This document shows, piece by piece, positions 55,590-64,000 of a DNA stretch of 64,000 nucleotides; positions within the stretch are counted from its first letter, which is position 1; every line of letters begins with the position of its first letter. The position numbers and the translations under genes are program-made. The stretch is from Metellina segmentata. Lineage: Eukaryota; Arthropoda; Arachnida; Araneae; Tetragnathidae. The notes beneath the pieces are model-generated. The model did no database searches. It was not told the origin of the DNA and saw only the letters and a list, made by a program, of their open reading frames with translations. The DNA lies in the NCBI GenBank assembly GCA_947359465.1, contig OX375872.1:13283518-13347517 (forward strand), read 5' to 3'.

Positions 55590-56961
55590 CACTCTAATAC
55601 AAAACAAAATTGCACCGGGAAGAAGTTGACCGGTATAAATGAAATTTGGAGGAGAGGTGCATCTGCGTTGGAGATGCAAATAATCACATTTTCAGAAGCG
55701 TTTGAGCATGCGCCACATGCAGGTCAGCTCTCAAACATTCTGTATACCGGTGTATTAAAGGACATCCAGTAGCGTAGCAAATTCATTTCGCCTCATGCTG
55801 TTGGTTACATCGTTTCTCATTGAGTCATGCCTCGGAAAAAATTTCGCAACCAATTTAAGCATTTAAGCAACTGGGAGAGTTTGACAGAGGCCGAGGAATT
55901 TGCCTCCGAGAATGTGGATGGTCTGATCGACGGATTGCGCAATATATTGGTTGTAGTGGTATTACTGTTGCACGCTGTTGGCAGCGGTGGATACAATAAG
56001 GCACATGCCAGCGTCAATCAGGCTCAATAAAGCCTAGAGAAACCGGACTAAGAGACGATCGACGACCTACACCCACTGTTGCAGACATCCGCAATGGGAA
56101 ACTCTTTCGATCATCCAATAAGTGATCGCACCATTTGTCGACGGCTTCATGACATGGGACTAAACTAACGTAGACCGTAACGTCGACTGCCTTCAACAGC
56201 ATTGCATCGCCATCAAAGACTGGAATATTGTCGTGCCAGGCGGACATGGGGCGTTGTATGGCATCAAGTGGTCTTCACTGACGAATACCACTTCTGTCGG
56301 GATGGAGACGACAATCGAATCCGTGTGTGGAGGCAACGTAATCAGCCCCACGATTCACGATTTGTTGTACAATCTCACACGTCCAGAAAACATGGTGTCA
56401 TGATGTTAGGGCAATTGCGTTGACAGGCCAGAGTTATGTACAAGAAATCTTACAGATACTTACTCTCCCATTCCTGAACTCCCAGGTTCATCCGCTTTTT
56501 CAACAAGACAATACTCGACCCCATATTACTGCCGTCTCTAGAGCTTATCTACGACACAACGGTATCTTACCATGGCCGGCATACACACCGGACCTGTCCT
56601 CGCTCGAGAATGTATTGGATGCCTTGGACGAGATGTCACCAATCCACCTGTACCGCATAATCTACTGGAACTACGTGACAAGGTTCAAGCAGCATGAGAT
56701 CAACTGTCGCAGAACTTCATAAAGATCCTGTATGACTCACTACCAAGGCGTTTGGCATGCTGAATTCGAAATAATGTTGGTCATACGCCATACTGAATGA
56801 TACTAGTTTTTTTTTTAATTTTTCAATAAAGTTTGCATATTTTAGTCTGAAATTTTAATCGATTACTCATTCATAAAAAAAAGCACTTTACCAAAGTTGT
56901 AAACTTCATTGCATTGTGAAGACAATTCCTTCTAGGTGCAATTTTTTTTTGTCTTAGAGCG
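55590..56961 (+). mobile_element. Tc1-type transposon, 1,372 bp, full length
   Basis: TIRs: left CACTCTAATACAAAACAAAA then TTGCACC; right (reverse complement) CGCTCTAAGACAAAAAAAAA then TTGCACC. TA is present on both sides (55588-55589, 56962-56963). The size and end structure fit a full-length Tc1 element, with the transposase in the same direction (55827-56780). Frameshifts show that it is inactive. Confidence 0.9.
55827..56780 (+). pseudogene. Tc1-type transposase, frameshifted
   Basis: The enzyme would cut at the element's TIRs and rejoin at TA dinucleotides. The N-terminus opens MPRKKFRNQFKHLSNWES, as in a Tc1 subgroup common in arthropods. The frame breaks near 56030. The catalytic domain resumes from about 56202: RRTWGVVWHQVVFTDEYHF (first Asp in F-T-D-E), RIRVWRQRNQ, then after a frameshift at about 56420 YVQEILQ, HPLFQQDNTRPHITAVSR (second Asp), and LPWPAYTPDLSSLENVLD (Glu). 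All three catalytic residues are therefore still encoded, though in different frames. By direct count 32 residues separate the second Asp and the Glu. The 3' part beyond 56722 is in another frame and ends before the TIR. No intact start-to-stop frame exists. Confidence 0.9.
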
Positions 56962-57174
56962 TAAATATTTTCAACAGTTAACTATGTATAACTACATGGT
57001 TAATAAGTTGTACTGTAATAACTATATAGTTAACACTCTTAAGATTGATGATAAATGAATGGTTCAATCTCATTAATTGATTACAGTTGATTCTATAATT
57101 ATCATAAAGTTATATGAGGAAAATGAACTTAAATTGACTAATTTTTTTGTTCTTTTCTTGTAATTCACATATTT

Positions 57175-58746
57175 AGGGTGCTTCTACGGTCATGGGTCAA
57201 ACTTGGAGGGTGGTTCAGTTTACTAAAACATATATGTTTCGTATAGGAATGTATGGTCGGAAGTGACGCGTGGAGGCACGAGCACAAAAAATGAGACATG
57301 AACAGAAAAACATTGTTTATTTACAACATCATTGCAAAGTGCCTCTTCGCAGCAAAGTTTACAATAAATGCTCAAAATTGCAATCACCAACAGTAATACA
57401 AATTAGGCAACTGTGATTGTTTGGCAATGCTGTGGGTAGAGAGCAGTAGTGTGCCTGACCATCTGTGATCTATGTATCTGCAGGAAAGCGTCATTTGCAA
57501 CTGTGCTGTCGGCCGTTATGGGAGAATTTACAAATTGTGAAAAGGCGAACATGCATATGATGCACGGTGCTGCTAATGGGCATAGCAACGCTACGGCTGT
57601 ATCAGGAACGTTTTCCGATCAAGCGTATGCCGAACCACAAAATGTATGAGCGTTTGCATCGGCACCTTTGTGGAAATGGTTCATTCATCGCCAGCTCTGA
57701 CTGAAGAACGGGATCAAGAACTGTACGACATCCAAACATGGAAGAAGCCATCTTTAACATTGTGGATGAAACACCCCACACAAGTACAAGAGCTATTGCA
57801 CATCATGTAGTACATGCGAGTCAACCCAACGTTTGGAGAGTCTTAAATGAAGAACGTTTACACCCACTCCATATTCAGAGTCCCAGCGTTGCAGGCAAGT
57901 GATTTCCCGCAGCGCGTAGAATTCTGCCAATGGTTCTTGCAGCAGTGCGCGTTTCTCAGCTTCTGTGCTATTCACAGATGAGGCGACACAGGAAATTATT
58001 TTCAATGTGCACAGTACTCATGTGTGGGCAACAGAAAATCTACACGCTATACGTCCACATGCATACCAAAAACGGTTCTCTGTCAATGTTTGGGCGGGTG
58101 TTGTGAACGATTTCCTCATAGCCCATGTCTCCTACCAACGCGACCCAATGGCTCACATTTATCGTATTTCTCTGGAAGAGGTTTTACCAGAATTGCTGTA
58201 AAATGTTCCGGCTGTCGTTCGTAATTACATGTGGTTTCAGCATGATGGTGCGCAAGCCCATTTCAACGTGGTTGTCCGCAATTACCTGGATGCCAGTTTT
58301 GCGGGGCGAGGGATTGGGATTGGTGGACCAATCCGATTGCCACTCCGATCGCCAGATTTATCGAGCATCGATTACTTCTTATGGGGGCATCTGAAGACCA
58401 TGGTTTACGGGACTCCAGTTGACTCAATTGAGGACCTCATTTCTCAACTATCCATTGCGGCTGCAAGTGCTAGCGAAATGTCTGGCATCTTTGGAACCCC
58501 CCCCCCCCTGTTTACCAATCACTCCTTAGACTCTAACAAGCATGTATTACTGTTGGTAGTGGCAATTTTGAGCATTTATTGTAAACATTGCAGCACTTTG
58601 CAAGGATGTTGGAAATAAATAATGTTTTTCTGTTCATGCCTCCACGCGTCACTTCAGATCATACATTCCTATACGAGCTATACATTCCTTTATTATTAAG
58701 CTGTACCACCCCTCCAAGTTTGTCCCATGACAGTTGAATCACCCTG
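57175..58746 (+). mobile_element. rosa-like (DD41D) Tc1/mariner element with ~220-bp TIRs
   Basis: The left end AGGGTGCTTCTACGGTCATG and the right end (reverse complement) AGGGTGATTCAACTGTCATG begin inverted repeats that stay alignable for about 220 bp: left to about 57400, right from about 58525. Examples are AAACTTGGAGG, GTATAGGAATGTATG, AGTGACGCGTGGAGGC, AACAGAAAAACATT and AATGCTCAAAATTGC. The right flank begins TA after the CTG end; the left has TT where TA is expected. The long repeats include the last codons of the transposase, so its C-terminal coding sequence is present as an inverted copy at the left. Confidence 0.88.
57518..58584 (+). pseudogene. rosa-like DD41D transposase, nearly intact C-terminal half
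   Basis: Start chosen at MGEFTNCEKANMHMMHGAA, which matches the opening of related arthropod transposases as I remember them. A frameshift near 57620 precedes MYERLHRHLCGNGSFIAS. The linker continues as EEAIFNIVDETPHTSTRAIA and NVWRVLNEERLHPLHIQS, with further breaks near 57890. From 57965 one frame runs LFTDEATQEIIFN (first Asp), RPHAYQKRFSVNVWAGVV, LEEVLPELL, a TAA at 58199, MWFQHDGAQAHFNVVVRNYL (second Asp), and RSPDLSSIDYFLWGHLKTMV (third Asp). By direct count exactly 41 residues lie between the second and third Asp, the spacing of the rosa group. A poly-C run at 58498-58509 shifts the frame before the ending VGSGNFEHLL and stop (58582-58584). Confidence 0.9.
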
Positions 58747-59184
58747 TAGTACAGATAAAACCAACCAATCATAATAAATAGATTAAACATAGCTAATATT
58801 AATATATTATTTTAAACTCTATCTTATTTATTATCTTAGTATATCTTAAGTTTTTAGTGTATTGTAAACACATTGTTATTGGGAGTCAGAAATTCCACAG
58901 TTAATTCAGAAACGACTTCATTCTGTGGAATAACTGTTTTGTATGCAATTTGGAGTGGATGCATTATTGGGCCATTTTTTTCTTGTATATAATGAAAATA
59001 TGGTTACTGTCAATTGTGAACTATAGCTATTGTGCGATGTAAAATCTATATCTGTCTGAAACTTTTTGACGAAAGTTTCTCAAGCGTTCAAAAAGAGGAA
59101 GCATTATATCCTACACTTAGTGCAGCCTTGACAGTTCTAAAGGATATATTTACTAACTGAATAATTTCAAAATATGGTGATATA
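58747..59184. other. Unassigned; palindromic module at 58757-58850
   Basis: AAACCAACCAATCATAATAA followed by TAGATTAAAC and a mirror-like AATAAGATAGAG segment is a diverged AACCAACCAACTAG module. The rest has no recognised content. Confidence 0.45.
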
Positions 59185-59400
59185 TAGTTTCTGCCCTCGT
59201 TCCCCTAATTTGACACCGCCGGATTTTTTTCTATAATGGGAACAAGTGCTACAATGCGACAATTAATCAACAACTTAAGCAAAATATGCAAAGCATTCAC
59301 TAAGAAATTAAACAAATCCCCCCCCCCGGAAATGACCTCAAATGCAATGGCAGATATGTGATTGGTCGAAAGAGCCTCTACTTGCAACGCGACTAAAGGA
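59185..59400 (+). pseudogene. mariner-type transposase C-terminal relic
   Basis: Across frames the plus strand reads CPRSPNLTPPDFFL (the segment with the last catalytic Asp in mariner-like transposases, usually PRSPDLTPxDFFLWG), then a stop, then INNLSKICKAFTKKLN and PPPEMTSNAMADM. The latter resembles the IPPEMLxxVMxNMxxR ending of the family, followed by ERASTCNATKG. A poly-C run near 59320 shifts the frame. It is a short, inactive remnant. I see no TIRs or upstream part, and it is unrelated in detail to the rosa-like copy upstream. The minus-strand 60-codon frame here is a shadow. Confidence 0.72.
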
Positions 59401-59960
59401 GTTTATTTTACCGATGTCATAATCCATAATTAATATCAATAATTGCGTAAAATATATGTTAAAAAATTAAATGAAAGTGTTTTATTTAAAAGTCATTCCA
59501 AAACAAGATGGTCCCCTTACATAAAAAACACTCTTTCATATAAATCTCTAGACAGCATTGAGGATAAAATCATTTGCTGTGCAGCTAAAGGTTTTTTTAC
59601 CGATGTTTTATTATACAAATAATATCATATATATATGTTACAAATTTAATAAAACAGTTTTATATCAAAGTCATATTTCTAAACCAAATTGTCCCTTACA
59701 TAAAAAAACACCATTTCGCATAAAAATATATCGTCGACATAGAACACAAATTCATTTGCAGCGAGTCTAAGAAAGGTTATTTTTCCAATGTGTCCTATTC
59801 CATAAGTAATGTCATTGAGTAAAACTTATGTTAAAAAATTAAATAAAATAATTTTTCATATATGTCACATTCCAAAATAAAATTGTCCTTTACATAGAAA
59901 AAAACACAATTTCGCATAAACCTATATCGTCGACTTAGAACAAAAACTCGTTATTTGAAA
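59398..59960. repeat. ~190-bp tandem repeat, three copies
   Basis: Units start near 59398, 59586 and 59776 with GGTTTTTTTACCGATGT, TATGTTAAAAAATTAAAT, TGTCCCTTACATAAAAAA, CACNATTTCGCATAAA and TATATCGTCGACNTAGAAC. Confidence 0.88.
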
Positions 59961-60085
59961 AAAAAAAAAAAACACATTTTTCAGTATACCAAATATAGTT
60001 TTTCAGTATAGATCAAAAATAAAAAATCTAAGTAATTGGATAGCCTTTGTTCAAATAAATTATAGCAATGCATTTTTATCTGTAA

Positions 60086-62662
60086 CTAGCTGAATTACCC
60101 GACATTGTTCGGGTTTCAAATATGGCCATAGAATGACCCCAAATTGAAATTCCTTCCTACGCCGTTAAAAACATTTGTTTTGTCGGAACCATAATGCTTT
60201 TTAACTCTAAGACATTAAGAATGATTGCTTAACAAATCAAATTTTATCCATTACTTTTAACAATGAGAAATAATACACAAAATGTGATCATATTTTCTTC
60301 TTACACAATTGGTAATCATTAAAGTACACTCAGTATCATTTCAGTGTAAACATGAATTTTAATACTATTTAATTGAAATTAGAAATAATAGTACATACTA
60401 ATTTTTAGTTATACTTTGTTTTATGGAGACAATGATTACATACGGAATTTAAGTGTTCCTTGCAAACAAAATTTGTATACAAATTGCAGGTTCCAGTAGT
60501 TTTTATATCCTTATTTCTCGGACAAAACTCATATCTTCCCTTTGAGGCAGTTCTTGATTTCTTTTTCGGGGGTTCTTCAACGGCAGTGCAGCAAATTTGT
60601 TCTATTTGCACGCGTAGTTCATGAGTTAAACTCGGATTATCCATTCGTTTGTTGGTGTAATCACTAATAAGTGAAAAACTAATGTCTTTGATAAAACGTC
60701 GTCTGTTTCCATACACAGTTGGTGGATTTTTATTAGATAGCAAGGCGATTCTTGCATTTATTGTAGCAACATTCAGAATAGAATTTAAAAATGACAAGTG
60801 ACCATCTATTTGTTTTACGAGCAGTAGTATAATTGGTTTCCATCTTATCTACAACATCCACGGCTCCTTTTGTACAATTGTAGAAAGTAATAATTTCTGG
60901 TTTCTCCCGTTTCCTTGTTAGTTGTATCATCGTTATGCATTGTTGAAAGTAAATTGAATCGTTTACTTTTTTTCTAATATAAGATACTAATGTTGCGTCT
61001 TGCTGGAATCCAAAGACAGATGAATGATTTTCTCTAAATTTACATATTCAGCACGGATTTGCCTCTTATCTTTCCGTATTGTTCCAACGAGTGTAATTTT
61101 TTCTGAACGTGGAACTTTCGCAAGGTCATAACTGGTGTACCAATTGTCAGTGGTAAGGTTTCGACCAGATTTGTACAAAGGTTGCATAAACCTTTTCACT
61201 ATATCGCCTGCTGAGTTTGAGACTTTATAGGGTCAATCTTGTTTGACATCCAACGTATACTTCCATATTACTTGTGTAATATGTCCGTGTGTCCACTAAA
61301 GCAAATATTTTGATGCCGTATTTTGCGGGTTTCTATGGCATATATTGGCAAAAACCACAACAACCACGAAAAGGTTCTAATTTATCGTCAATTGTTAAAA
61401 TATTCACCCAGTGTATAAGGTTTCTGACAGTTCATTACAAATAACTGAAAAAAGTCCTTTATGGCAGCAAGTTTGTCAAACAACTACCTCTGTTTCCTGT
61501 CATTTATGTTGTCAAATCTTATGCAACGGAGAAGAAACAAAAAGCGTTTATGAGACATTGTAGTGCGGAAAAAGGTGATACCTGTCCATCTGTCGTTCAC
61601 AAATCTCTGACATTCATTCGGGAAGATTTTGTGTAATCCACACATATATAATAACCCTAATAAAGCACGGATGTCTATAGGGTCTGTTTTGCATACATCT
61701 CATTCACGTGAAAAGTTTGGTGCACATTTCTCAAATAAATATATTTGTACACTCCACAATTAGCTGTATCGTGTTATTGTCGATGAACAACTCCCAACTC
61801 TGCACAGGGTTAGTCACATCCTTCGCTGGTCCTTTTGTTCCGGGTAAGTACGACACAATATTATGACTACGACGTCGAACATTCTGCCTAAATTTCGTTT
61901 TCTTCCACATCTTTTGCTGAAAACCATTCTGAGTTATTCCCTGCTTCATTTCCCGAATCTCCGTCCTCTTCCTATTCCGTATCATGTTCGCTGAAAATTT
62001 CATGATCTGAAAAGTTCTCTGTGAAAAACCATCAGGTCCATTGTCTTCATTATCGAAGTCCGAATCCTCATCAGTTTCAACTTCAGCAAGAAGTGTACGT
62101 AACCGCTCCATTTTTTTTTTTCGTAAGGAGTCGGCATTGTTAGCAACAGGCAAAAATGGGAACGAAAAACAACGAACTGATCGTATCAGTCACGCGATGT
62201 AACTGATCTATAGAGCAAATGGAAAGACGCGTGGGGTCATTCAATAACCCCAGTAACTGACCAAACCTGGATTGGGGGACGAAAAATTCCTGAAATACCT
62301 ATTAATTATTCACAAAAGGCAGATGAGGGTGACAAACTGAGCTACTGATAAGAAAGGAATAAACACGTAACTCAAACACAAACCTTGTGTGTTTCCTTAT
62401 CCATGTTCATTTATTGCAAAAAAACAAACTTTCGATATTAAAATTGGGGCTTAGAGGGCAACTTTTAAGACTACCTGGGTGTCAATTTTCATGGCAACAG
62501 ATTGATCCGAAGACAAGAAAGAAATAGCCTATGTTTTCCGCTGTGTTCTAAAGTATAAATGTACAAAAATTTGGTGTGGATTGGTCGAACGGTGTAGATT
62601 TGTATAGAGAATATACAATAGACACATATACACAAACATCATTTTTTTATACAGTATATAGA
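60086..62662 (-). mobile_element. Helitron ends enclosing a piggyBac insertion
   Basis: Minus-strand 3' end at 60086-60089 (CTAG after an A on the plus strand), then GCTGAATT and the hairpin ACCCGA-acaatg-TCGGGT in reverse complement. The right part (62390-62600) matches the interior and 5' side of the 423-763 Helitron; the 5' end probably lies at about 62656-62662 (TATATAGAGG). The roughly 2 kb between contains the piggyBac remains. I could not find TTAA boundaries, so it is not settled that piggyBac inserted into a Helitron; two separate Helitron fragments are possible. Confidence 0.65.
60405..62153 (-). pseudogene. piggyBac-type transposase, frameshifted
   Basis: piggyBac enzymes excise precisely and insert at TTAA. 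Minus strand, N to C: MPVANNADSLRKKK, an acidic stretch (ETDEDSDFDNEDNG), then LPGTKGPAKDVTNPVQSWEL and TNIFI (to 61731). After frame breaks come PIDIRALLGLLYMCGL, then KYGIKIFALVDTRTYYTSN with the first catalytic Asp (about 61310), SGRNLTTDNWYTSYDLAKV with the second (about 61150), and CTKGAVDVVDKMETNYT with the third (about 60850), then NRWSLVIFKF. The last open frame (60797-60405) has NVATINARIAL and a Cys/His-rich tail (CNLYTNFVCKEHL, CNHC) like the family's C-terminal zinc-binding region. All three catalytic Asp codons survive, but at least four frame changes or stops make it inactive. GGGGTCATTCAATAACCCC (62233-62251) is a small palindrome upstream that might belong to the element's end. 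Confidence 0.92.
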
Positions 62663-62739
62663 GGAAAACAAACATTTTTGGTGATCAGAAAACGCATTTC
62701 GAAAAAATAACAGGTATTGTTTCTTTACCGGATGTAAAT

Positions 62740-62790
62740 TTCGGGTTTGATCCCGAACCTTCACCATTAACCCGTTGTGTGGATCCAGCT
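62740..62790 (+). mobile_element. SINE fragment
   Basis: TTTCGGGTTTGATCCCGAAC, CTTCACCATTAACCCGTTGT and GTGGATCCAG represent only the 3' third of the common SINE. Confidence 0.65.
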
Positions 62791-63000
62791 TGAGGATGTC
62801 AAAGTCTTTTGTTGCCTTTCTCAAAACTCAAATACTTAAGTAAACCGAGGCCTAAATGAAGTGTTCCATAGAAAAATCCAAGGTTGGTTTTAGACTGACT
62901 TCGAACCGTAGTTATTCTCGTTTAATCATCTGTCGTGGAAAAGAGGCAATTTGTTTCCCTATTTATATTTCATTCCCTTGAAGTTGTAGGGCAGTTTAAT

Positions 63001-63270
63001 CTCAACGAGATATATCGTCATTGGCAAAATTGACCATATCTTTATGAACTAGATATATCTTCCAGAGCACTTGGAGAGTTAATAAGTAAGTCGATTTTAA
63101 AGAAACTGTAAAACACATTTAGAAATAATCTTCTCAACGAGATATCTTGTCATTGGCAAAATTGACCATATCTTTATGGACGAAATATATCTTCCAGAGC
63201 ACTTGGAGAGTTAATAAGTAAATCGATTTTAAAGAGGCCTTCAATAGAACTGTAAAATACATTTAGAAAT
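63001..63270. repeat. ~130-bp tandem duplication with GAGATAT modules
   Basis: Two copies (from about 63001 and 63132) each start CTCAACGAGATATNTNGTCA, continue TTGGCAAAATTGACCATATC and end GAGAGTTAATAAGTAANTCG, then ACTGTAAAANACATTTAGAA. They carry the palindromic module of 1429-2200 in diverged form. Confidence 0.88.
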
Positions 63271-63359
63271 AATGCCATGCTGCTAAATTAACCTTAATTG
63301 CCTTGAATCTCTTTTCATTCTATATAATACATTATTTTCTATTATATTCTTTTGTGTAT

Positions 63360-64000
63360 CGAAGAAAAACATTGCTTGGTTTGTTTCTGGCTCCAATTTT
63401 TTTTCTTCCTTTTCCACGCATCAGATCGGGTGCTACGGTTTCCACCTGCTCGTACCTTAACCTCTCGTGAATCTTTAATGCTTTGTTTGTCGCTCCCCGG
63501 TCTTTTTTTCGTTACATGAGGACTAATTACTAGTTCGGGTGCTTAAGGTTTCAACTGCAAGTACTTTCTACTCTCCGCAAATCTCTGAGGATTTGTTTGT
63601 GGCTCCATTATTATTCTTACTACACGATGACTAATAAGATTGGTTTCTACTGTTTCAAATGCACCATCTTTTAATACTTATTTATCACTAGCCACTGCGT
63701 GGCGGCGTTGCCCTTGACAGTTATTTTTGTGGGGTCAGGTGTGATCAGTGCTCACTAACCCCCGGTGATTGCTACGAATTCCCATTTCGTTTGCTACGCC
63801 GTGATGGCTTTATGCTCCAAATTCAATTCTGTCACCACTCGATTTCATCCGGTATAGCACCAACATTAACAACATAAGATTTGGCTTGTCGCTCTACGGT
63901 CAGGTTTTGCTGCACAGGGCTAATTAGATATGATACTACAGTTTCAAATGCACCAGATTTTAGTTCTTATTGATGTTTATAATTTGGCTTGTCCCTCTAC
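63360..64000. repeat. ~115-bp tandem array, running off the window
   Basis: Units contain GNTTTGTTTGTCGCTCC, TACNNGAGGACTAATTA and TACNGTTTCAAATGCACCA. Landmarks lie at about 63371, 63480, 63590, 63888 and 63985. A Helitron end interrupts the array at 63688-63806. Confidence 0.8.
63688..63806 (-). mobile_element. Helitron 3'-end fragment in the array
   Basis: Starts CTAGCCACTGCGTGG after an A, with GGCGTTGCCCTTGACAGTT, GGGGTCAGGTGTGATCA and CCCCGGTGATTGCTACGAAT. It stops matching other copies near 63806, so only about 120 bp of the 3' end are present. Confidence 0.8.

Noticed and set aside
62233..62251. GGGGTCATTCAATAACCCC with GAATGACCCCA at 60131 as piggyBac TIRs
   Set aside because: The match is about 11 bp, neither side is next to TTAA, and the right-hand copy is itself a palindrome; not enough to set element boundaries.

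Overview
This window looks like non-coding, repeat-dominated nuclear DNA from an invertebrate animal, most likely an arthropod and possibly a chelicerate such as a spider. The reasons are the low GC, the absence of long open frames, tRNA-derived SINEs with target-site duplications, many non-autonomous Helitrons, and decayed Tc1/mariner, rosa-like, piggyBac and hAT transposases. The lineage is an inference from repeat style and has not been tested. I found no host protein-coding gene I could defend, no rRNA, no functional tRNA gene, no CRISPR and no prokaryotic features.

Layout. 0-3.2 kb: a complete 341-bp Helitron, an array built on the palindrome ACGAGATATCTCGT, and two SINEs. 3.9-6.1 kb: a 2.2-kb AT-rich block (A1) whose relative (A2) lies at 15.2-17.4 kb. 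6.7-8.0 kb: a ~138-bp satellite, followed by a CpG-richer unique stretch. 8.9-12.8 kb: minisatellites, a ~280-bp tandem repeat and a ~1-kb element with hAT-like ends. 13.2-21.0 kb: a B1-A2-B2 tandem duplication in which B2 carries a 1.6-kb Helitron that B1 lacks, giving an exact empty site. 21.7-25.7 kb: a degenerate ~107-bp satellite broken up by two Helitrons and a SINE. 26.0-27.4 kb: a SINE with a 16-bp target duplication and a terminal-inverted-repeat (TIR) element whose partner lies inverted at 48.5-49.05 kb. 27.4-30.7 kb: no recognised feature.

30.7-40.2 kb: SINE copies, a Tc1 element invaded by an ATCGAT-rich ~160-bp satellite, a ~42-bp minisatellite, a ~140-bp satellite containing a 261-bp MITE, and a SINE with a 13-bp duplication. 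40.8-42.2 kb: a 1.48-kb element flanked by TTAA. 42.6-43.6 kb: a SINE inside a SINE. 44.7-48 kb: three tandem arrays, a Helitron and a hAT transposase fragment with an open 133-codon frame. 49.6-50.7 kb: two more SINEs with target duplications. 53.3-59.4 kb: four Tc1/mariner-type transposase remains, including a 1.37-kb Tc1 element with TA duplications and a ~1.57-kb rosa-like element (DD41D) with ~220-bp TIRs. 60.1-62.7 kb: Helitron ends enclosing a broken piggyBac transposase. 63.0-64.0 kb: a GAGATAT duplication and a ~115-bp tandem array.

The parts form a record of mobile-element and satellite turnover; nothing suggests they act together as a pathway. The observations I rate highest are the empty/occupied Helitron pair inside a mosaic tandem duplication, the inverted pair of TIR elements whose 260-bp core is far more conserved than its arms, the satellite that has replaced part of a Tc1 transposase, the palindromic satellite families dispersed to distant loci, and one SINE body carrying two different tRNA-like heads.
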